This document shows positions 1 to 9,265 of a DNA stretch of 64,000 bases, piece by piece (within the stretch, counting starts at the first letter, position 1; each line of letters starts with the position of its first letter). The notes under the pieces were generated by a model. The model was not told the DNA's origin, ran no database searches, and was given only the letters and a program-made list of their open reading frames with translations. The stretch is from an uncultured Carboxylicivirga sp. Lineage in GTDB: Bacteria > Bacteroidota > Bacteroidia > Bacteroidales > Marinilabiliaceae. The stretch spans positions 1 through 64,000 of the forward strand of contig CANLLN010000011.1 of NCBI GenBank assembly GCA_947491945.1. The letters are read 5' to 3'. Position numbers and translations under genes: made by a program.

Positions 1-90
1 ATCACGCTCTTTGACCATATCCAATGTCTAAGGGGTCAATATCCGGAGAAGGGGGTCAGCATGACCGGAATATCCAGTTTGTAACAACAA
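1..90. mobile_element. End of a probable IS21-family insertion sequence (partial)
   Basis: Two near-identical units of the form GGGGTCA-n4/6-CCGGA lie in tandem at 32-47 and 52-69. Multiple short repeats of this GGTCA...CCGGA type are characteristic of the ends of IS21-like elements in Bacteroidota, as I recall them. The transposase genes (istA/istB) would lie off the left edge, so the identification rests on the terminal repeats only. The element abuts a broken DHFR-like gene, which fits insertion and decay. Confidence 0.45.
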
Positions 91-127
91 TCAACAGCGA
101 GTAGGAAAGAAAGTAATTAGTATTTAT

Positions 128-364
128 TTGACAAAAACACGGGAATCAGCAAGTAAAAAAAGCGAAATTATCGCTAATATGCAGAGAGGTGCCACAATCC
201 TTACTTTTTTGCAAGAGGATTTAATTGATAAAATGGTGCTTACCCCCCTCCCCTTTTTATCAGGTATTGACCCTACTTTGTTTGCAGAACTGCCCAACGA
301 GTTGCAATTTGAATTGATTAAAACAAAAAACCTATCTGAATCAGTTAACACAGAGTCATTATAA
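128..364 (+). pseudogene. Remnant of a DHFR/RibD C-terminal-domain family protein
   Basis: The reading frame encodes only about 78 residues, yet it matches the C-terminal part of the RibD-C/dihydrofolate-reductase-like family. The core RGATILTFLQEDLID resembles the family's 'GGATL..SFL..DLIDE' helix, followed by 'MVLTPLPFL..G.. LF.ELP' where intact members have 'LT..PVLLG.GIPLF'. The N-terminal two thirds, with the cofactor-binding region, is missing. The frame runs open into the IS-like sequence on its left with no credible start; TTG at 128 is only the first possible one. I read it as a gene truncated by the neighbouring insertion element. Family assignment is from remembered motif similarity; a real short protein is unlikely. 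Confidence 0.5.
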
Positions 365-475
365 ACCAAAAAAATGGCATCCAATTAAAATCTCCCTAAG
401 TAAGTGTTTGGCTTCACGTAATTTCGCAAAGAGACAGTAAAATAGATGCCATTGTTTTTTATCTACAAACTGCTT

Positions 476-1441
476 TTATAATGCAGCTTTTAATTCTTCC
501 AATCCCTCGGTATACGAAACGATATCTTCATAGCCCAATTCCCTTCTGGCTTTTTTATCAACGATCGTGTATTCTGTGCCCTGCATATGAATTAGTTCAA
601 CACTAAGAGGTGGGGTTCCCTTTTTTCTCAATATCTTCCAGAACATGGCCATCGTTTTTGCCAGCGCGATAGCCATGCCTTTGCTCATATTTTTCTTTGG
701 AGGCTCAATACCCTGTGTATCAAGTATATCAATTAAGAATTTCCTGAAAACAACATGCTCTTTATCAATTATATAATACATTTCACCGGCTTTACCCTTT
801 TGGGATGCCAAAATAATCCCGTGGCAAAGGTTTTTAACATGACTAACAGGTATTTTGTATTGGCCATGATTGAACCAAGCCATCTTTTTTTCTTTACAGG
901 CCTCTATCATAAACTTTACTGCGCTGCCATTACCCCACACCAATGGAGGTCGTATAATAATGGTCTCAAATTCTGAAGAATTATTTTTCAAAACAACTTC
1001 TTCAGCCAACACTTTGGTTTTACAATATGTCCCTTTAGGCAAGCTTGAAAATGTAAGGCTTTCATCTGCGTCATAAACTGGTTTCCCCCTAAGAAGAATA
1101 GCTGCTGTACTTACAAAAATAAATTTTGGAACCTTGGCTTTCTTTGCAGCGTCAATCAGGTCTTCGGTTCCTTTAACATTTATTTGATAGGTATAATCAT
1201 ATCCTTTATGAAAATCAGTTGCAGAAGCTAAATGAAAAATAACAGAACAGCCTTGAAGATCTTTAGCTAACCGTTCAGTATCGGTCATGTCTACGGAAAC
1301 TGGAGTTGCTCCTAACTCCCTAATTATTTGTGCCGATTCTTCTGACCGTGCCATAGCCAAAACTTCAGCTTTTTCCTTAATGAGCATACTTATCAGATTA
1401 CTCCCAACAAATCCTGACCCCCCTGTAACAAAACATTTCAT
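476..1441 (-). CDS. NAD(P)-dependent epimerase/dehydratase (extended SDR)
   Basis: A 321-residue Rossmann-fold oxidoreductase of the extended SDR family (NAD-dependent epimerase/dehydratase, dihydroflavonol-reductase-like). The nucleotide-binding motif TGGSGFVGSN lies at residues 6-15, an HLASATD segment around 70-76 corresponds to the HxAA motif, and the catalytic YxxxK is Y139-C-K-T-K143 with an upstream Ser at 111 (FVST). The substrate cannot be told from the sequence. The gene is divergent from a MarR-family regulator and shares a compact, symmetric control region with it, so it is probably the regulator's main target. A second SDR of the same type lies at 27031-28002. Confidence 0.85.
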   Translation of the reverse strand: MKCFVTGGSGFVGSNLISMLIKEKAEVLAMARSEESAQIIRELGATPVSVDMTDTERLAKDLQGCSVIFHLASATDFHKGYDYTYQINVKGTEDLIDAAKKAKVPKFIFVSTAAILLRGKPVYDADESLTFSSLPKGTYCKTKVLAEEVVLKNNSSEFETIIIRPPLVWGNGSAVKFMIEACKEKKMAWFNHGQYKIPVSHVKNLCHGIILASQKGKAGEMYYIIDKEHVVFRKFLIDILDTQGIEPPKKNMSKGMAIALAKTMAMFWKILRKKGTPPLSVELIHMQGTEYTIVDKKARRELGYEDIVSYTEGLEELKAAL

Positions 1442-1472
1442 AATAGATAGTTTTTAGCGTATTACATTTTAA

Positions 1473-1511
1473 TTGTCATGACAAATATAATGATATATTT
1501 GTCGTGACAAA
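1473..1511. promoter_or_regulatory. Mirror-image divergent promoters over two MarR-type palindromes
   Basis: A perfect 12-bp palindrome TTGTCATGACAA (1473-1484) and a near-perfect TTTGTCGTGACAAA (1498-1511) lie with centres 26 bp apart. The plus-strand promoter has TTG at 1473-1475 and TATATTTG at 1494-1501 (18-nt spacer). The minus-strand promoter has TTG at 1510-1508 and TATATTTG at 1489-1482 (18-nt spacer). Each palindrome therefore covers the -33 box of one promoter and the -7 box of the other, so one repressor dimer pair could shut both genes. Bound protein is inferred to be the adjacent MarR protein. Confidence 0.75.
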
Positions 1512-1549
1512 CAATGTTTGTAAATTTGTATCGTACAAAAACATACTTG

Positions 1550-1993
1550 ATGCAAGATAACCTTGAAAATATAGTTAATCATAGAGTTTCAATCGTTGCT
1601 GTTCTAATGAAACGCCAGATATTTAAAATACTTTCAAAAAAAGAACTGAAAGTAACGCCCGACCAATGGGTGGTGCTGTATTATTTATGGCAACATAACG
1701 GCTTATCAATTGGAGAAATAGCTAAGCAATCGAAAAAAGACTTCGCTAACGTTACCAGAATAGTCGATAAGTTGATAAAAATGGAATACCTCACTAAGAA
1801 ACGGGATAAAAATGATAGCCGAAAAAGCAATGTATTCCTACAACCCAAGGGAAATGCCATAAAAGAGGACATTCAGAATTGCTGGAAAGAAGCTTCTGAT
1901 ATAGCGCTTAAAGGAATAAGTAAGATAGAGCAAGAACAGCTAATGAACATTCTAACTAAAATTGAGAACAATATATTAATTGATTTAGAATAA
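1550..1993 (+). CDS. MarR-family transcriptional regulator
   Basis: A winged-helix DNA-binding repressor of about 147 residues. The region LSIGEIAKQ...NVTRIVDKLIKMEYLTKKRD.NDSRK is the MarR recognition helix and wing, with the conserved D-x-R-K turn of the wing. An upstream in-frame ATG at 1514 would give 159 residues, but the promoter's -7 box ends at 1501, which would leave almost no leader; the ATG at 1550 (MQDNLENI) is preferred. It probably represses itself and the divergent SDR gene through the two palindromes between them. MarR proteins often respond to small aromatic or oxidant ligands; the ligand here is unknown. Confidence 0.85.
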   Translation: MQDNLENIVNHRVSIVAVLMKRQIFKILSKKELKVTPDQWVVLYYLWQHNGLSIGEIAKQSKKDFANVTRIVDKLIKMEYLTKKRDKNDSRKSNVFLQPKGNAIKEDIQNCWKEASDIALKGISKIEQEQLMNILTKIENNILIDLE

Positions 1994-2008
1994 TTTAAAG
2001 CTACAGTT

Positions 2009-2395
2009 ATGTCAAAGCTTACACAAGATTTGAAAGAAATGTTAAGTTCGCAATAATGTTTTCATACTACCGTTAGTAAAGACGGATTACCTAAAATTGC
2101 ACCCAAATATTCAACCCGGGTATTCAATGGTGGAACCTTAATTTTTACAGAAGGAGTAGGTGGAAAAACCTATCAGAATGTCCTAGTTGGCTTTAAAGGT
2201 GTGGTTGCTGTTGTCAATTGTGAAACTATGGATCGATTCAGATTTATTAGTACGCCAGAAGTATTAACTAAGGGCAATATTTATAAACAGTCTGCAGAAA
2301 TATCAGTCAAAGCAGGGATGCCAAGACCAAAAGCTGTGATTCTTGCTCTACAAACACAGAAAAGAAAAAAAGACAACGCCAACAATGGCCTATGA
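2009..2395 (+). pseudogene. Pyridoxamine 5'-phosphate oxidase-like (PPOX) family, nonsense-disrupted
   Basis: One frame of 129 codons reads like a complete PPOX-class FMN-binding protein: MSKLTQDLKEML at the start, then TVSKDGLPKIAPK, GKTYQNVL.G.KGVVAVV and TPEVLTKGNIY, in the order and spacing of the family. A single in-frame TAA at 2054-2056 (codon 16) interrupts it, with no frameshift needed. The last 25 codons also look diverged from intact relatives. ATG at 2201 could start a short product, but that would lack the N-terminal FMN-binding strand. It lies 15 bp downstream of marR and may once have been in its operon. Confidence 0.7.
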
Positions 2396-2459
2396 AAACG
2401 CAGAGCTTTAAGCCTCATGTAGTTATTTAAAAAATAACCAACCCCAATCTCTAAACCCC

Positions 2460-3278
2460 ATGAAGAAAGCAAGTATTATTACAGGAATAATGTTGATGGC
2501 CTCCAGTTACATGGTAAAAGGCCAGATAGAGACGGATGCGCCAACCAAAAAATCGGTGATCGCCTTACTGGGCGTCTTTCATTTTGCTGGTACATCCGAT
2601 CTTATTTCTATTAAGGCAGATGATTTAGCGTCTGTTCAAAGGCAGAACGAGATCAAAGAGCTTGTCAATCGACTAAGCGACTATAAGCCTACCAAAATAC
2701 TGGTTGAGCATCCCTTCGGCGATCATCAAACAGATTCGCTCTACCAGTTGTATTTAAAAGGTGCTCATGACTTATCCATCCACGAGTGCCAACAAATCGG
2801 CTTTCGATTGGCCAAGAAAATGGGCCATCGCCACATTTATCCGGCCGATCATAAAATGACTCTACCCTTTAAGGAGCTGACCGATTACATGAAAGAAACT
2901 GGTCAAATGGCGCAATTGGAAAATATGATTACTGATATGAAGACGATTATTCTGCAGGCCTCTCAAAAAGCTTATGATGAGAGCAGCCTAAGCGATTATT
3001 TTGTACTCCTCAATAGCGATGAATTTGATGCAGGCAATAAAAATATGTACCTGTACCATACCAATCAAATGGGTGACGCCAATAATAGTGTCGGAACCAA
3101 TTTAGTGGCAAAATGGTGGGAACGCAATTTCAGAATCATGTACAACATTGATTGCATTGAAGAGCCGGGCGATCGCATTCTGATCATCTTTGGTCAGGGC
3201 CACACAGCTGTGCTGAAAGATTTTTATAAAGCGCGAACCGACATTATTTATGAAGAAATTACGGAGTATCTGCAATAA
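2460..3278 (+). CDS. DUF5694 family secreted protein
   Basis: A 272-residue protein with an N-terminal signal peptide (about residues 1-21, ending near MVKGQ), so probably periplasmic or exported. The body matches DUF5694: a GVFHFAG segment near the start, ILVEHPFGDH, a 'Y.ADHKM' block and a closing IFGQGHTAVLKDF. The conserved H/E/D pattern and the closing G-x-G-H motif recall the TraB/TIKI/ChaN-like metalloprotease-like fold, but no enzyme activity has been fixed for this family to my knowledge. It stands alone after the PPOX pseudogene. The start is the first ATG of the frame with the signal peptide directly behind it. Confidence 0.75.
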   Translation: MKKASIITGIMLMASSYMVKGQIETDAPTKKSVIALLGVFHFAGTSDLISIKADDLASVQRQNEIKELVNRLSDYKPTKILVEHPFGDHQTDSLYQLYLKGAHDLSIHECQQIGFRLAKKMGHRHIYPADHKMTLPFKELTDYMKETGQMAQLENMITDMKTIILQASQKAYDESSLSDYFVLLNSDEFDAGNKNMYLYHTNQMGDANNSVGTNLVAKWWERNFRIMYNIDCIEEPGDRILIIFGQGHTAVLKDFYKARTDIIYEEITEYLQ

Positions 3279-3399
3279 CAGACAACCCAACATTTACGCC
3301 CACCGGGGCGCCACTTAGCAAGTAACCAGCATACACGCCCGGCCACCCACCCAAAGCTCTCGATATCAATAAAAGACTATTCATAAACCAAAAAATATC

Positions 3400-3978
3400 A
3401 TGAAGAAGAAAGTATATGTGTTTCTATTTGATGGCTTCTCAGACTGGGAAATCTCTTACTTAACACCGGAAATCAATAAGGACGAACGATTTGATTTAAT
3501 TTACTTTTCGGCAGATGGAAAGGCCATTACGTCAATGGGCGGCATGACGGTTCAACCTTCAGCCTCACTTACAGAACTCAACAGTAACGAAATTAATTTA
3601 TTAGTGCTTCCGGGCGGAACGGCATGGGAACAAAGAGCAATCACGAGCACCGACCAACTGGTAAAAGACTTGTTTGAAAAAGGAAAAACAATTGCGGCCA
3701 TCTGTGGGGCAACAGTCTATTTAGGACAATTGGGGATTTTAGATAAGCTGAATCATACCAGCATCGACCTGAATTACTTAAAAGCCGTAGCACCAGAATA
3801 TCAGGGAAGCAACTCTTACCAAAACAAACTGGCTGAAACCGATAAGAACCTTATTACGGCAAACGGCATTGCTCCAATCGAATTTGCCAGAGAGGTTTTT
3901 AGAACACTAGGGCTTAAAAACGATAGCGATTTAGAAAAATGGTTCCAACTGTTTAAAAACGGGGTTTGGAGTGAATAA
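3400..3978 (+). CDS. DJ-1/PfpI family protein (class I glutamine amidotransferase-like)
   Basis: A cytosolic protein of 192 residues. The nucleophile elbow AAICGATVYLG carries the Cys (about residue 106) of the DJ-1/PfpI fold; the opening YVFLFDGFSDWE and the LLVLPGG strand-turn also match. The family includes proteases, deglycase-like stress proteins and amidotransferase-like domains of regulators. No AraC-type DNA-binding domain is attached here, so it is the stand-alone form. Likely role is stress protection or small-molecule hydrolysis; the substrate is unknown. It ends just before a bidirectional terminator shared with the converging DPP-IV gene. Confidence 0.8.
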   Translation: MKKKVYVFLFDGFSDWEISYLTPEINKDERFDLIYFSADGKAITSMGGMTVQPSASLTELNSNEINLLVLPGGTAWEQRAITSTDQLVKDLFEKGKTIAAICGATVYLGQLGILDKLNHTSIDLNYLKAVAPEYQGSNSYQNKLAETDKNLITANGIAPIEFAREVFRTLGLKNDSDLEKWFQLFKNGVWSE

Positions 3979-4066
3979 TTATGGAGTACTGAAAGAAGAA
4001 GTATATTCAGAACCATATGACCGATTGGTAAGAAGCACCCAAAACAGGCTTCACAGACATAAAAAT

Positions 4067-4096
4067 AGCCCCGGCAGTGCACCGGGGCTTTAATTT
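4067..4096. terminator. Bidirectional intrinsic terminator
   Basis: AGCCCCGG (4067-4074) pairs perfectly with CCGGGGCT (4082-4089) across a 7-nt loop, followed by TTAATTTTATT. It sits between two converging genes (DJ-1 on plus, DPP-IV on minus); reading minus, the hairpin is followed by an ATTTTTATG stretch. Confidence 0.8.
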
Positions 4097-4110
4097 TATT
4101 ATGAGTTCTC

Positions 4111-6303
4111 TTACAGGTTCCTGAACAGGTAGTCTGCTTTCATTTTGTAAAGATGATTGCGCACATTACCTCCATAGATACTGTGATTACGGTTGGGGTA
4201 GGCAAACATATCAAACTGCTTACCCGCCTGCACCAAACGATCCACATATTCCATCACATTTTGAAAGTGAACATTATCATCAGCTGTACCATGAATCAGG
4301 AATAAACGACCACTTAAATCGTTGGCAAGGTTAATGGGGCTGTTATCGTCATAACCATTGGGATTTTCCTGTGGCTTACGCATGTAACGCTCGGTATAAA
4401 CCGTATCATAGTAGCGCCAGTTGGTTACGGGTGCCACCGCAATGCCAATTTTAAACACATCGGATTTGCTCAAACACAACGACGACATAAAACCACCATA
4501 GCTCCACCCCCATATACCAATACGCGATGCATCGACATAATCAAGCGACCCAAGATATTTGGCTGCTTCAATCTGATCATCCGACTCCAGCTTACCCAGC
4601 TGCATATAAGTACACTTTCGGAACTCCTCACCACGTGCGCCGGTACCACGGGGATCAACACAAGCCACCATATATCCTTCAGCGGCAAGGTATTGCTCCC
4701 AACCCATGCCCCAACGATCCAGCACCTGTTGTGAGTTAGGACCACTGTATTGCACCATCAATACGGGATACTGCTTTGATGCATCAAAGTTTAGCGGCTT
4801 CACCATCCATCCGTTCAGGTCAATACCTTCTGAGGTTGTAAATGAAAAGAACTCCTTGGGGCTGATCTCAAACTGAGCAATACGCTCATTTAACGCCTCA
4901 TTATTCTCTAATACTCTTATTTGCCGACCTTTTCCGTCGTGCAAAGTAACCTGTGTAGGAGTTTGCGTATTAGAAAAGTAGTTGATAAAGTACTTAAAAC
5001 CCTTACTGAACACCGCTCGGTTTGTGCCTTCCACAGTCGAAAAATTAGTGAGCTTCTTGCCATCACTGCGAATAGCATATACTTCACGCTGCATCGGCGA
5101 CTTAGCGGCTGCCTGATAATAAAACATACGTGTTTTTTCATTGTAGCCCAGGTAATCAGTCACATCCCATTTTCCCTTGGTAATCTGGCGCACCTGACGG
5201 CCGGCCATGGTATAAAGATAGATATGATTATACCCATCCATTTCACCCACGTACACAAAATGCTTGCCGTCGTTTAAGAACTGAAGGTTATCCAACACAT
5301 CCTCGCCTACATAGCGTTCGTTACGGTCACTAAACACAGGAGCACTAACGCCCGAACCTGTATTAGCAATGAGTAACTCAAGGAAATTCTGATGGCGATT
5401 CATACGAATAATACCCAGCTTACCCTCTGTTTTAGTAAAACGCACCCGGGGAATATAGATATCGGTCTCTTCGCCAATATCCATGGTTTTAGTAGTACGG
5501 TTTTTAATATTAAACACATGCACACTAACCAAGGCATTGTCCTCACCCGCCTTTGGGTACTTAAATTTGTATTGTCCTGGATACGCACTATATTCGTCGC
5601 GTGTGGGATAAGAGGCCTGATATACTGGAAAAGCAAACTCCTTCACACGCTCCTCGTCAAAACGTATAAAAGCAATTTCCTTACTATCGGGCGACCAGTC
5701 ATAGGCTTTGTTAAATCCAAACTCCTCTTCATATACCCAGTCAGGCACACCATTCAGTACCTTATTCAGCTCACCGTCACTGGTGATGGCACTCTCGGTA
5801 CCAAATTTTAGCTTTACTAAATAAAGGTCATTATCACGAACGAAGGCCACCATCTCACCATTGGGTGAAAAAGAGGCCACCTGCTGCTTCCCGTTTTCCG
5901 ATAAAGGCTTCAGCTCATTATAAGTAATATCATACACATAATAATCTGCTTTGAAAGAGTGTCGGTAAACAGACTCTACATTGGTGTATACCAAAATCTT
6001 AGTCTCATCATCGTTAAACTCGTAACCCTGTATGTACTGAATATCCGCCTCACCCTTCATCTCTTTTTCCAGGTCAAACACCACAGAGACCTGCTTACCA
6101 CTGGAATACTGGTATTTGACAATGCGTTTGCCCTCTTCAAGCGTGGTGTAATGAATACCATCGCTCATGGAACGCAAGCCCCTTACCGAGTGGGCATAAA
6201 AAGTACCCTTTTGCGTTACATCTTCAATGGTAACCGTTTGCGTCTGTGCACAAACAGCAGCCGACATCATTAATCCGGCGAATAAAATGCTTAAATACTT
6301 CAT
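4111..6303 (-). CDS. S9B dipeptidyl peptidase IV-like serine peptidase
   Basis: A 730-residue exported prolyl dipeptidase. Residues 1-19 form a signal peptide ending in AAVCA. Residues about 20-480 are the DPP-IV N-terminal beta-propeller (SPDSKEIAF, VPDWVYEEEFGF, whose EE pair binds the peptide N-terminus). The alpha/beta-hydrolase domain follows, with Ser about 601 in GWSYGG, Asp about 675-676 in GTADDN and His about 707 in NRNHSIYG. It removes X-Pro dipeptides from peptides, mostly in the periplasm, as in other peptide-using Bacteroidota. Length is typical. It is monocistronic, ending at a shared terminator. Confidence 0.93.
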   Translation of the reverse strand: MKYLSILFAGLMMSAAVCAQTQTVTIEDVTQKGTFYAHSVRGLRSMSDGIHYTTLEEGKRIVKYQYSSGKQVSVVFDLEKEMKGEADIQYIQGYEFNDDETKILVYTNVESVYRHSFKADYYVYDITYNELKPLSENGKQQVASFSPNGEMVAFVRDNDLYLVKLKFGTESAITSDGELNKVLNGVPDWVYEEEFGFNKAYDWSPDSKEIAFIRFDEERVKEFAFPVYQASYPTRDEYSAYPGQYKFKYPKAGEDNALVSVHVFNIKNRTTKTMDIGEETDIYIPRVRFTKTEGKLGIIRMNRHQNFLELLIANTGSGVSAPVFSDRNERYVGEDVLDNLQFLNDGKHFVYVGEMDGYNHIYLYTMAGRQVRQITKGKWDVTDYLGYNEKTRMFYYQAAAKSPMQREVYAIRSDGKKLTNFSTVEGTNRAVFSKGFKYFINYFSNTQTPTQVTLHDGKGRQIRVLENNEALNERIAQFEISPKEFFSFTTSEGIDLNGWMVKPLNFDASKQYPVLMVQYSGPNSQQVLDRWGMGWEQYLAAEGYMVACVDPRGTGARGEEFRKCTYMQLGKLESDDQIEAAKYLGSLDYVDASRIGIWGWSYGGFMSSLCLSKSDVFKIGIAVAPVTNWRYYDTVYTERYMRKPQENPNGYDDNSPINLANDLSGRLFLIHGTADDNVHFQNVMEYVDRLVQAGKQFDMFAYPNRNHSIYGGNVRNHLYKMKADYLFRNL

Positions 6304-6439
6304 TTTAAAACTATTTATCTTTAAATATCAATCTCTTCACTTAGGTCAAAACTACTAAATTACACCACTATAAAACAATGTGAATGGTCAACATTTTATT
6401 TTTAGCCGCAAGAATGTTAAAAAAAGCACAGCGCCCCCC

Positions 6440-6467
6440 TTGCTTTCAGGCGTTTTATGTATCTTTG
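6440..6467 (+). promoter_or_regulatory. Candidate promoter of the thrS-infC-rpmI-rplT operon
   Basis: A Bacteroidota-type -7 box TATCTTTG lies at 6460-6467 with TTG at 6440-6442 (17-nt spacer). The thrS ATG is 30 nt downstream of the -7 box. Confidence 0.6.
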
Positions 6468-6497
6468 CATGTTTTTTAAAATCTAAGCAATAGTAGC

Positions 6498-8444
6498 ATG
6501 ATAAGAATTACCTTTCCCGACCAAAGTGTCAGAGAGTTTGAAGCAGGCGTAACAGGTTTAGAAATTGCGCAAAGCATTAGTTCGCGTTTGGCTAAAGAAG
6601 TTTTATCGATTACGGTGAATGATACCCTGATGGATTTAACGCGTCCGATCACGACCGATGCCTCCATTAAACTGCACAAATGGGACGATGAGGAAGGAAA
6701 ACATGCGTTTTGGCACTCCTCGGCTCACCTAATGGCCGAAGCCATTGAAGCATTGTATCCGGGAACGAAGTTCGGCATTGGCCCCACCATCGAAAATGGT
6801 TTTTATTACGATATCGATACGGGCGATACCATTATTAAAGATGCTGACTTACCCAAGATCGAGAAAAAGTTTAAAGAACTGGCCAGCCAGAAGCATCCTT
6901 ATGTGCGCCGCGAGGTAAGTAAAGCTGAAGCACTGGATTATTTCACTAAAAAAGATGACGAGTATAAAATAGAGCTCATTAGTGAATTGGAAGATGGTAC
7001 CATCTCCTTTTACGAGCAAGGTAATTTTACCGATCTGTGCCGTGGTCCGCACTTGCCCTCAACGGCGCCCATCAAAGCCATTAAGCTACTAAGTGTGGCT
7101 GGTGCCTACTGGCGCGGTGACGAAAAACGTAAGCAGCTAACACGTATCTATGCCATCTCCTTTCCCAAGGCCAAAATGCTGGAGGAATACATGGTGATGC
7201 TGGAAGAAGCACAGAAACGTGATCACCGCAAAATTGGTAAAGAGCTGGAATTATTTGCCTTCTCGCAAAAAGTAGGACAAGGTCTTCCGCTGTGGCTACC
7301 CAAAGGAGCCAAGCTGCGCGAACGTCTGGAGAATTTTCTGAAGCGCGTACAGGTGAAATATGGTTACGAGCCCGTGATTACACCACATATTGGCAATAAA
7401 GAGTTGTATGTTACATCGGGACACTATGCCAAGTATGGCAAGGATTCGTTTCAGCCCATTAACACACCGGCCGAGGGCGAAGAATTCCTACTCAAACCCA
7501 TGAACTGTCCGCACCACTGCGAGATATATAAAACCAAGCCTCGCTCATACAAGGATCTGCCCATCCGCTTTGCTGAATTTGGCACGGTATATCGTTACGA
7601 GCAGAGTGGCGAGCTACACGGTCTGACTAGGGTACGAGGTTTTACGCAGGATGATGCTCACCTGTTCTGCCGTCCCGACCAGCTAAAGGATGAGTTTAAA
7701 AAAGTAATTGACATCATCTTATACATCTTTAAAGCACTTGACTTTAAAGATTACGTAACACAGGTTTCCTTGCGCGATCGTGAAGATCACTCGAAATACA
7801 TCGGAACAGAGGACAACTGGAACAAAGCTGAACAAGCCATTATTGAGGCCTGCGAAGAAAAAGGGATGAATACCATTGTGGAGTATGGCGAAGCGGCTTT
7901 TTACGGCCCTAAGCTCGACTTTATGGTGAAAGATGCCTTGGGACGCAAGTGGCAGTTAGGTACGATTCAGGTAGACTACAACCTACCGGAACGCTTCGAC
8001 CTTGAATACATTGGCAGCGACAACCAGAAACACCGTCCGGTAATGATTCACCGCGCACCCTTTGGAAGTATGGAGCGCTTTGTGGCAGTATTAATTGAGC
8101 ACACCGCCGGTAAGTTTCCATTGTGGCTAACACCCGAGCAGGTAGTCATCCTGCCCATCAGCGAAAAATATAATGAATACGCTGAAAAAGTTTTAAAATT
8201 CCTAAATAATTCCGATATTCGTGCCGTCCTAGATGACCGTAATGAGAAGATCGGTAAGAAAATAAGGGACAACGAGTTAAAGCGCATTCCCTACCTGTTA
8301 ATTGTAGGTGAAAAGGAAGCCGAAGAAGGCAAAGTTGCCGTTCGTAAGCAGGGAGAAGGGGATAAAGGCGCCATGACACAACACGATTTTGTAGATTTTA
8401 TTACACAGGAAGTAGAAAATATGCTTTCTGAGATTGAAAAGTAG
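6498..8444 (+). CDS. thrS: Threonyl-tRNA synthetase
   Basis: Class II aminoacyl-tRNA synthetase of 648 residues charging tRNA-Thr. Domain order: TGS (about 1-60, ITFPDQSV...), the editing domain with [11 protein letters not shown], the SAD-like second additional domain ([13 protein letters not shown]), the catalytic core with the zinc-binding NCPHHCEIY and the motif 2 region [13 protein letters not shown]-like ([15 protein letters not shown]), and the C-terminal anticodon-binding domain from about 545. All key parts are present and the length is normal. It is the first gene of the conserved thrS-infC-rpmI-rplT cluster. Confidence 0.98.
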   Translation: MIRITFPDQSVREFEAGVTGLEIAQSISSRLAKEVLSITVNDTLMDLTRPITTDASIKLHKWDDEEGKHAFWHSSAHLMAEAIEALYPGTKFGIGPTIENGFYYDIDTGDTIIKDADLPKIEKKFKELASQKHPYVRREVSKAEALDYFTKKDDEYKIELISELEDGTISFYEQGNFTDLCRGPHLPSTAPIKAIKLLSVAGAYWRGDEKRKQLTRIYAISFPKAKMLEEYMVMLEEAQKRDHRKIGKELELFAFSQKVGQGLPLWLPKGAKLRERLENFLKRVQVKYGYEPVITPHIGNKELYVTSGHYAKYGKDSFQPINTPAEGEEFLLKPMNCPHHCEIYKTKPRSYKDLPIRFAEFGTVYRYEQSGELHGLTRVRGFTQDDAHLFCRPDQLKDEFKKVIDIILYIFKALDFKDYVTQVSLRDREDHSKYIGTEDNWNKAEQAIIEACEEKGMNTIVEYGEAAFYGPKLDFMVKDALGRKWQLGTIQVDYNLPERFDLEYIGSDNQKHRPVMIHRAPFGSMERFVAVLIEHTAGKFPLWLTPEQVVILPISEKYNEYAEKVLKFLNNSDIRAVLDDRNEKIGKKIRDNELKRIPYLLIVGEKEAEEGKVAVRKQGEGDKGAMTQHDFVDFITQEVENMLSEIEK

Positions 8445-8472
8445 TACTAATTAATTAAAGGAGGGTTTAACT

Positions 8473-9036
8473 ATAGCTAGACCAAACAGAAGGCAGGTAC
8501 GCCCTGTAAAAAAGGAGCCTGCTCACAGAATTAATCGATACATACGGGTTCCCCAGGTAAGACTGGTAGGCGATAACATTGAGAACCCAGGCGTGTACCC
8601 AACAGTGGAAGCCATTAAAATGGCTGATGATATGGATCTCGATTTGGTGGAGATTTCACCGAATGCCGATCCGCCTGTCTGTAAGATAACGGATTATCAA
8701 AAATTCCTGTACCAGCAGAAGCGCAAGCAAAAAGAGCTGAAGGCAAAAGCAGTGAAGGTAGTAGTAAAGGAAATTCGCTTTGGGCCTAACACAGATGATC
8801 ATGATTATCAGTTCAAGCTAAAACATGCCGAGAAATTCTTAAATGAAGGTGCCAAAGTAAAGGCCTTTGTATTCTTTAAAGGACGTTCTATACTATTTAA
8901 AGATAAAGGTGAAATTCTATTGCTTCGCTTTGCACAGGACTTAGAGGAACTTGGTAAAGTAGAACAGCTTCCTAAATTAGAAGGCAAGCGCATGACTATG
9001 TTTATTGCGCCCAAAGCCAGTGCTAAGAAGAAATAG
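8473..9036 (+). CDS. infC: Translation initiation factor IF-3, probable ATA start
   Basis: IF-3 binds the 30S subunit and checks start codon and initiator tRNA. Starting at the first ATG (8593) gives 147 residues and deletes most of the N-terminal domain. The same frame is open upstream and encodes the expected start of IF-3 ([17 protein letters not shown]). The best start is ATA at 8473-8475, eight nt behind a strong AGGAGG (8459-8464), unusual in a genome with few such sites; it gives 187 residues. Rare start codons in infC are a known autoregulation device (AUU in E. coli), since IF-3 rejects them. The C-terminal domain is intact ([27 protein letters not shown]). Confidence 0.93.
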   Translation: MARPNRRQVRPVKKEPAHRINRYIRVPQVRLVGDNIENPGVYPTVEAIKMADDMDLDLVEISPNADPPVCKITDYQKFLYQQKRKQKELKAKAVKVVVKEIRFGPNTDDHDYQFKLKHAEKFLNEGAKVKAFVFFKGRSILFKDKGEILLLRFAQDLEELGKVEQLPKLEGKRMTMFIAPKASAKKK

Positions 9037-9067
9037 CTTATTTTTTATAACTAAATAGATAGGAATA

Positions 9068-9265
9068 ATGCCAAAAATGAAGACAAATTCCAGTGCTAAA
9101 AAGCGTTTTACCATCACTGGAAGCGGGAAAATCAAGCGGAAGCATGCTTTTAAGAGTCACATCTTAACGAAAAAGACTACAAAGCAGAAGAGAAATTTGA
9201 CCTATGCTGGCACTGTTCACAAAGCGGATGAAACAAACATCAAGCTGTTACTGAACATGAAGTAA
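9068..9265 (+). CDS. rpmI: 50S ribosomal protein L35
   Basis: A 65-residue, very basic ribosomal protein starting [14 protein letters not shown] with the [15 protein letters not shown] segment typical of L35. It lies 31 bp downstream of infC in the canonical infC-rpmI-rplT order and is presumably translated from the same mRNA. Confidence 0.97.
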   Translation: MPKMKTNSSAKKRFTITGSGKIKRKHAFKSHILTKKTTKQKRNLTYAGTVHKADETNIKLLLNMK

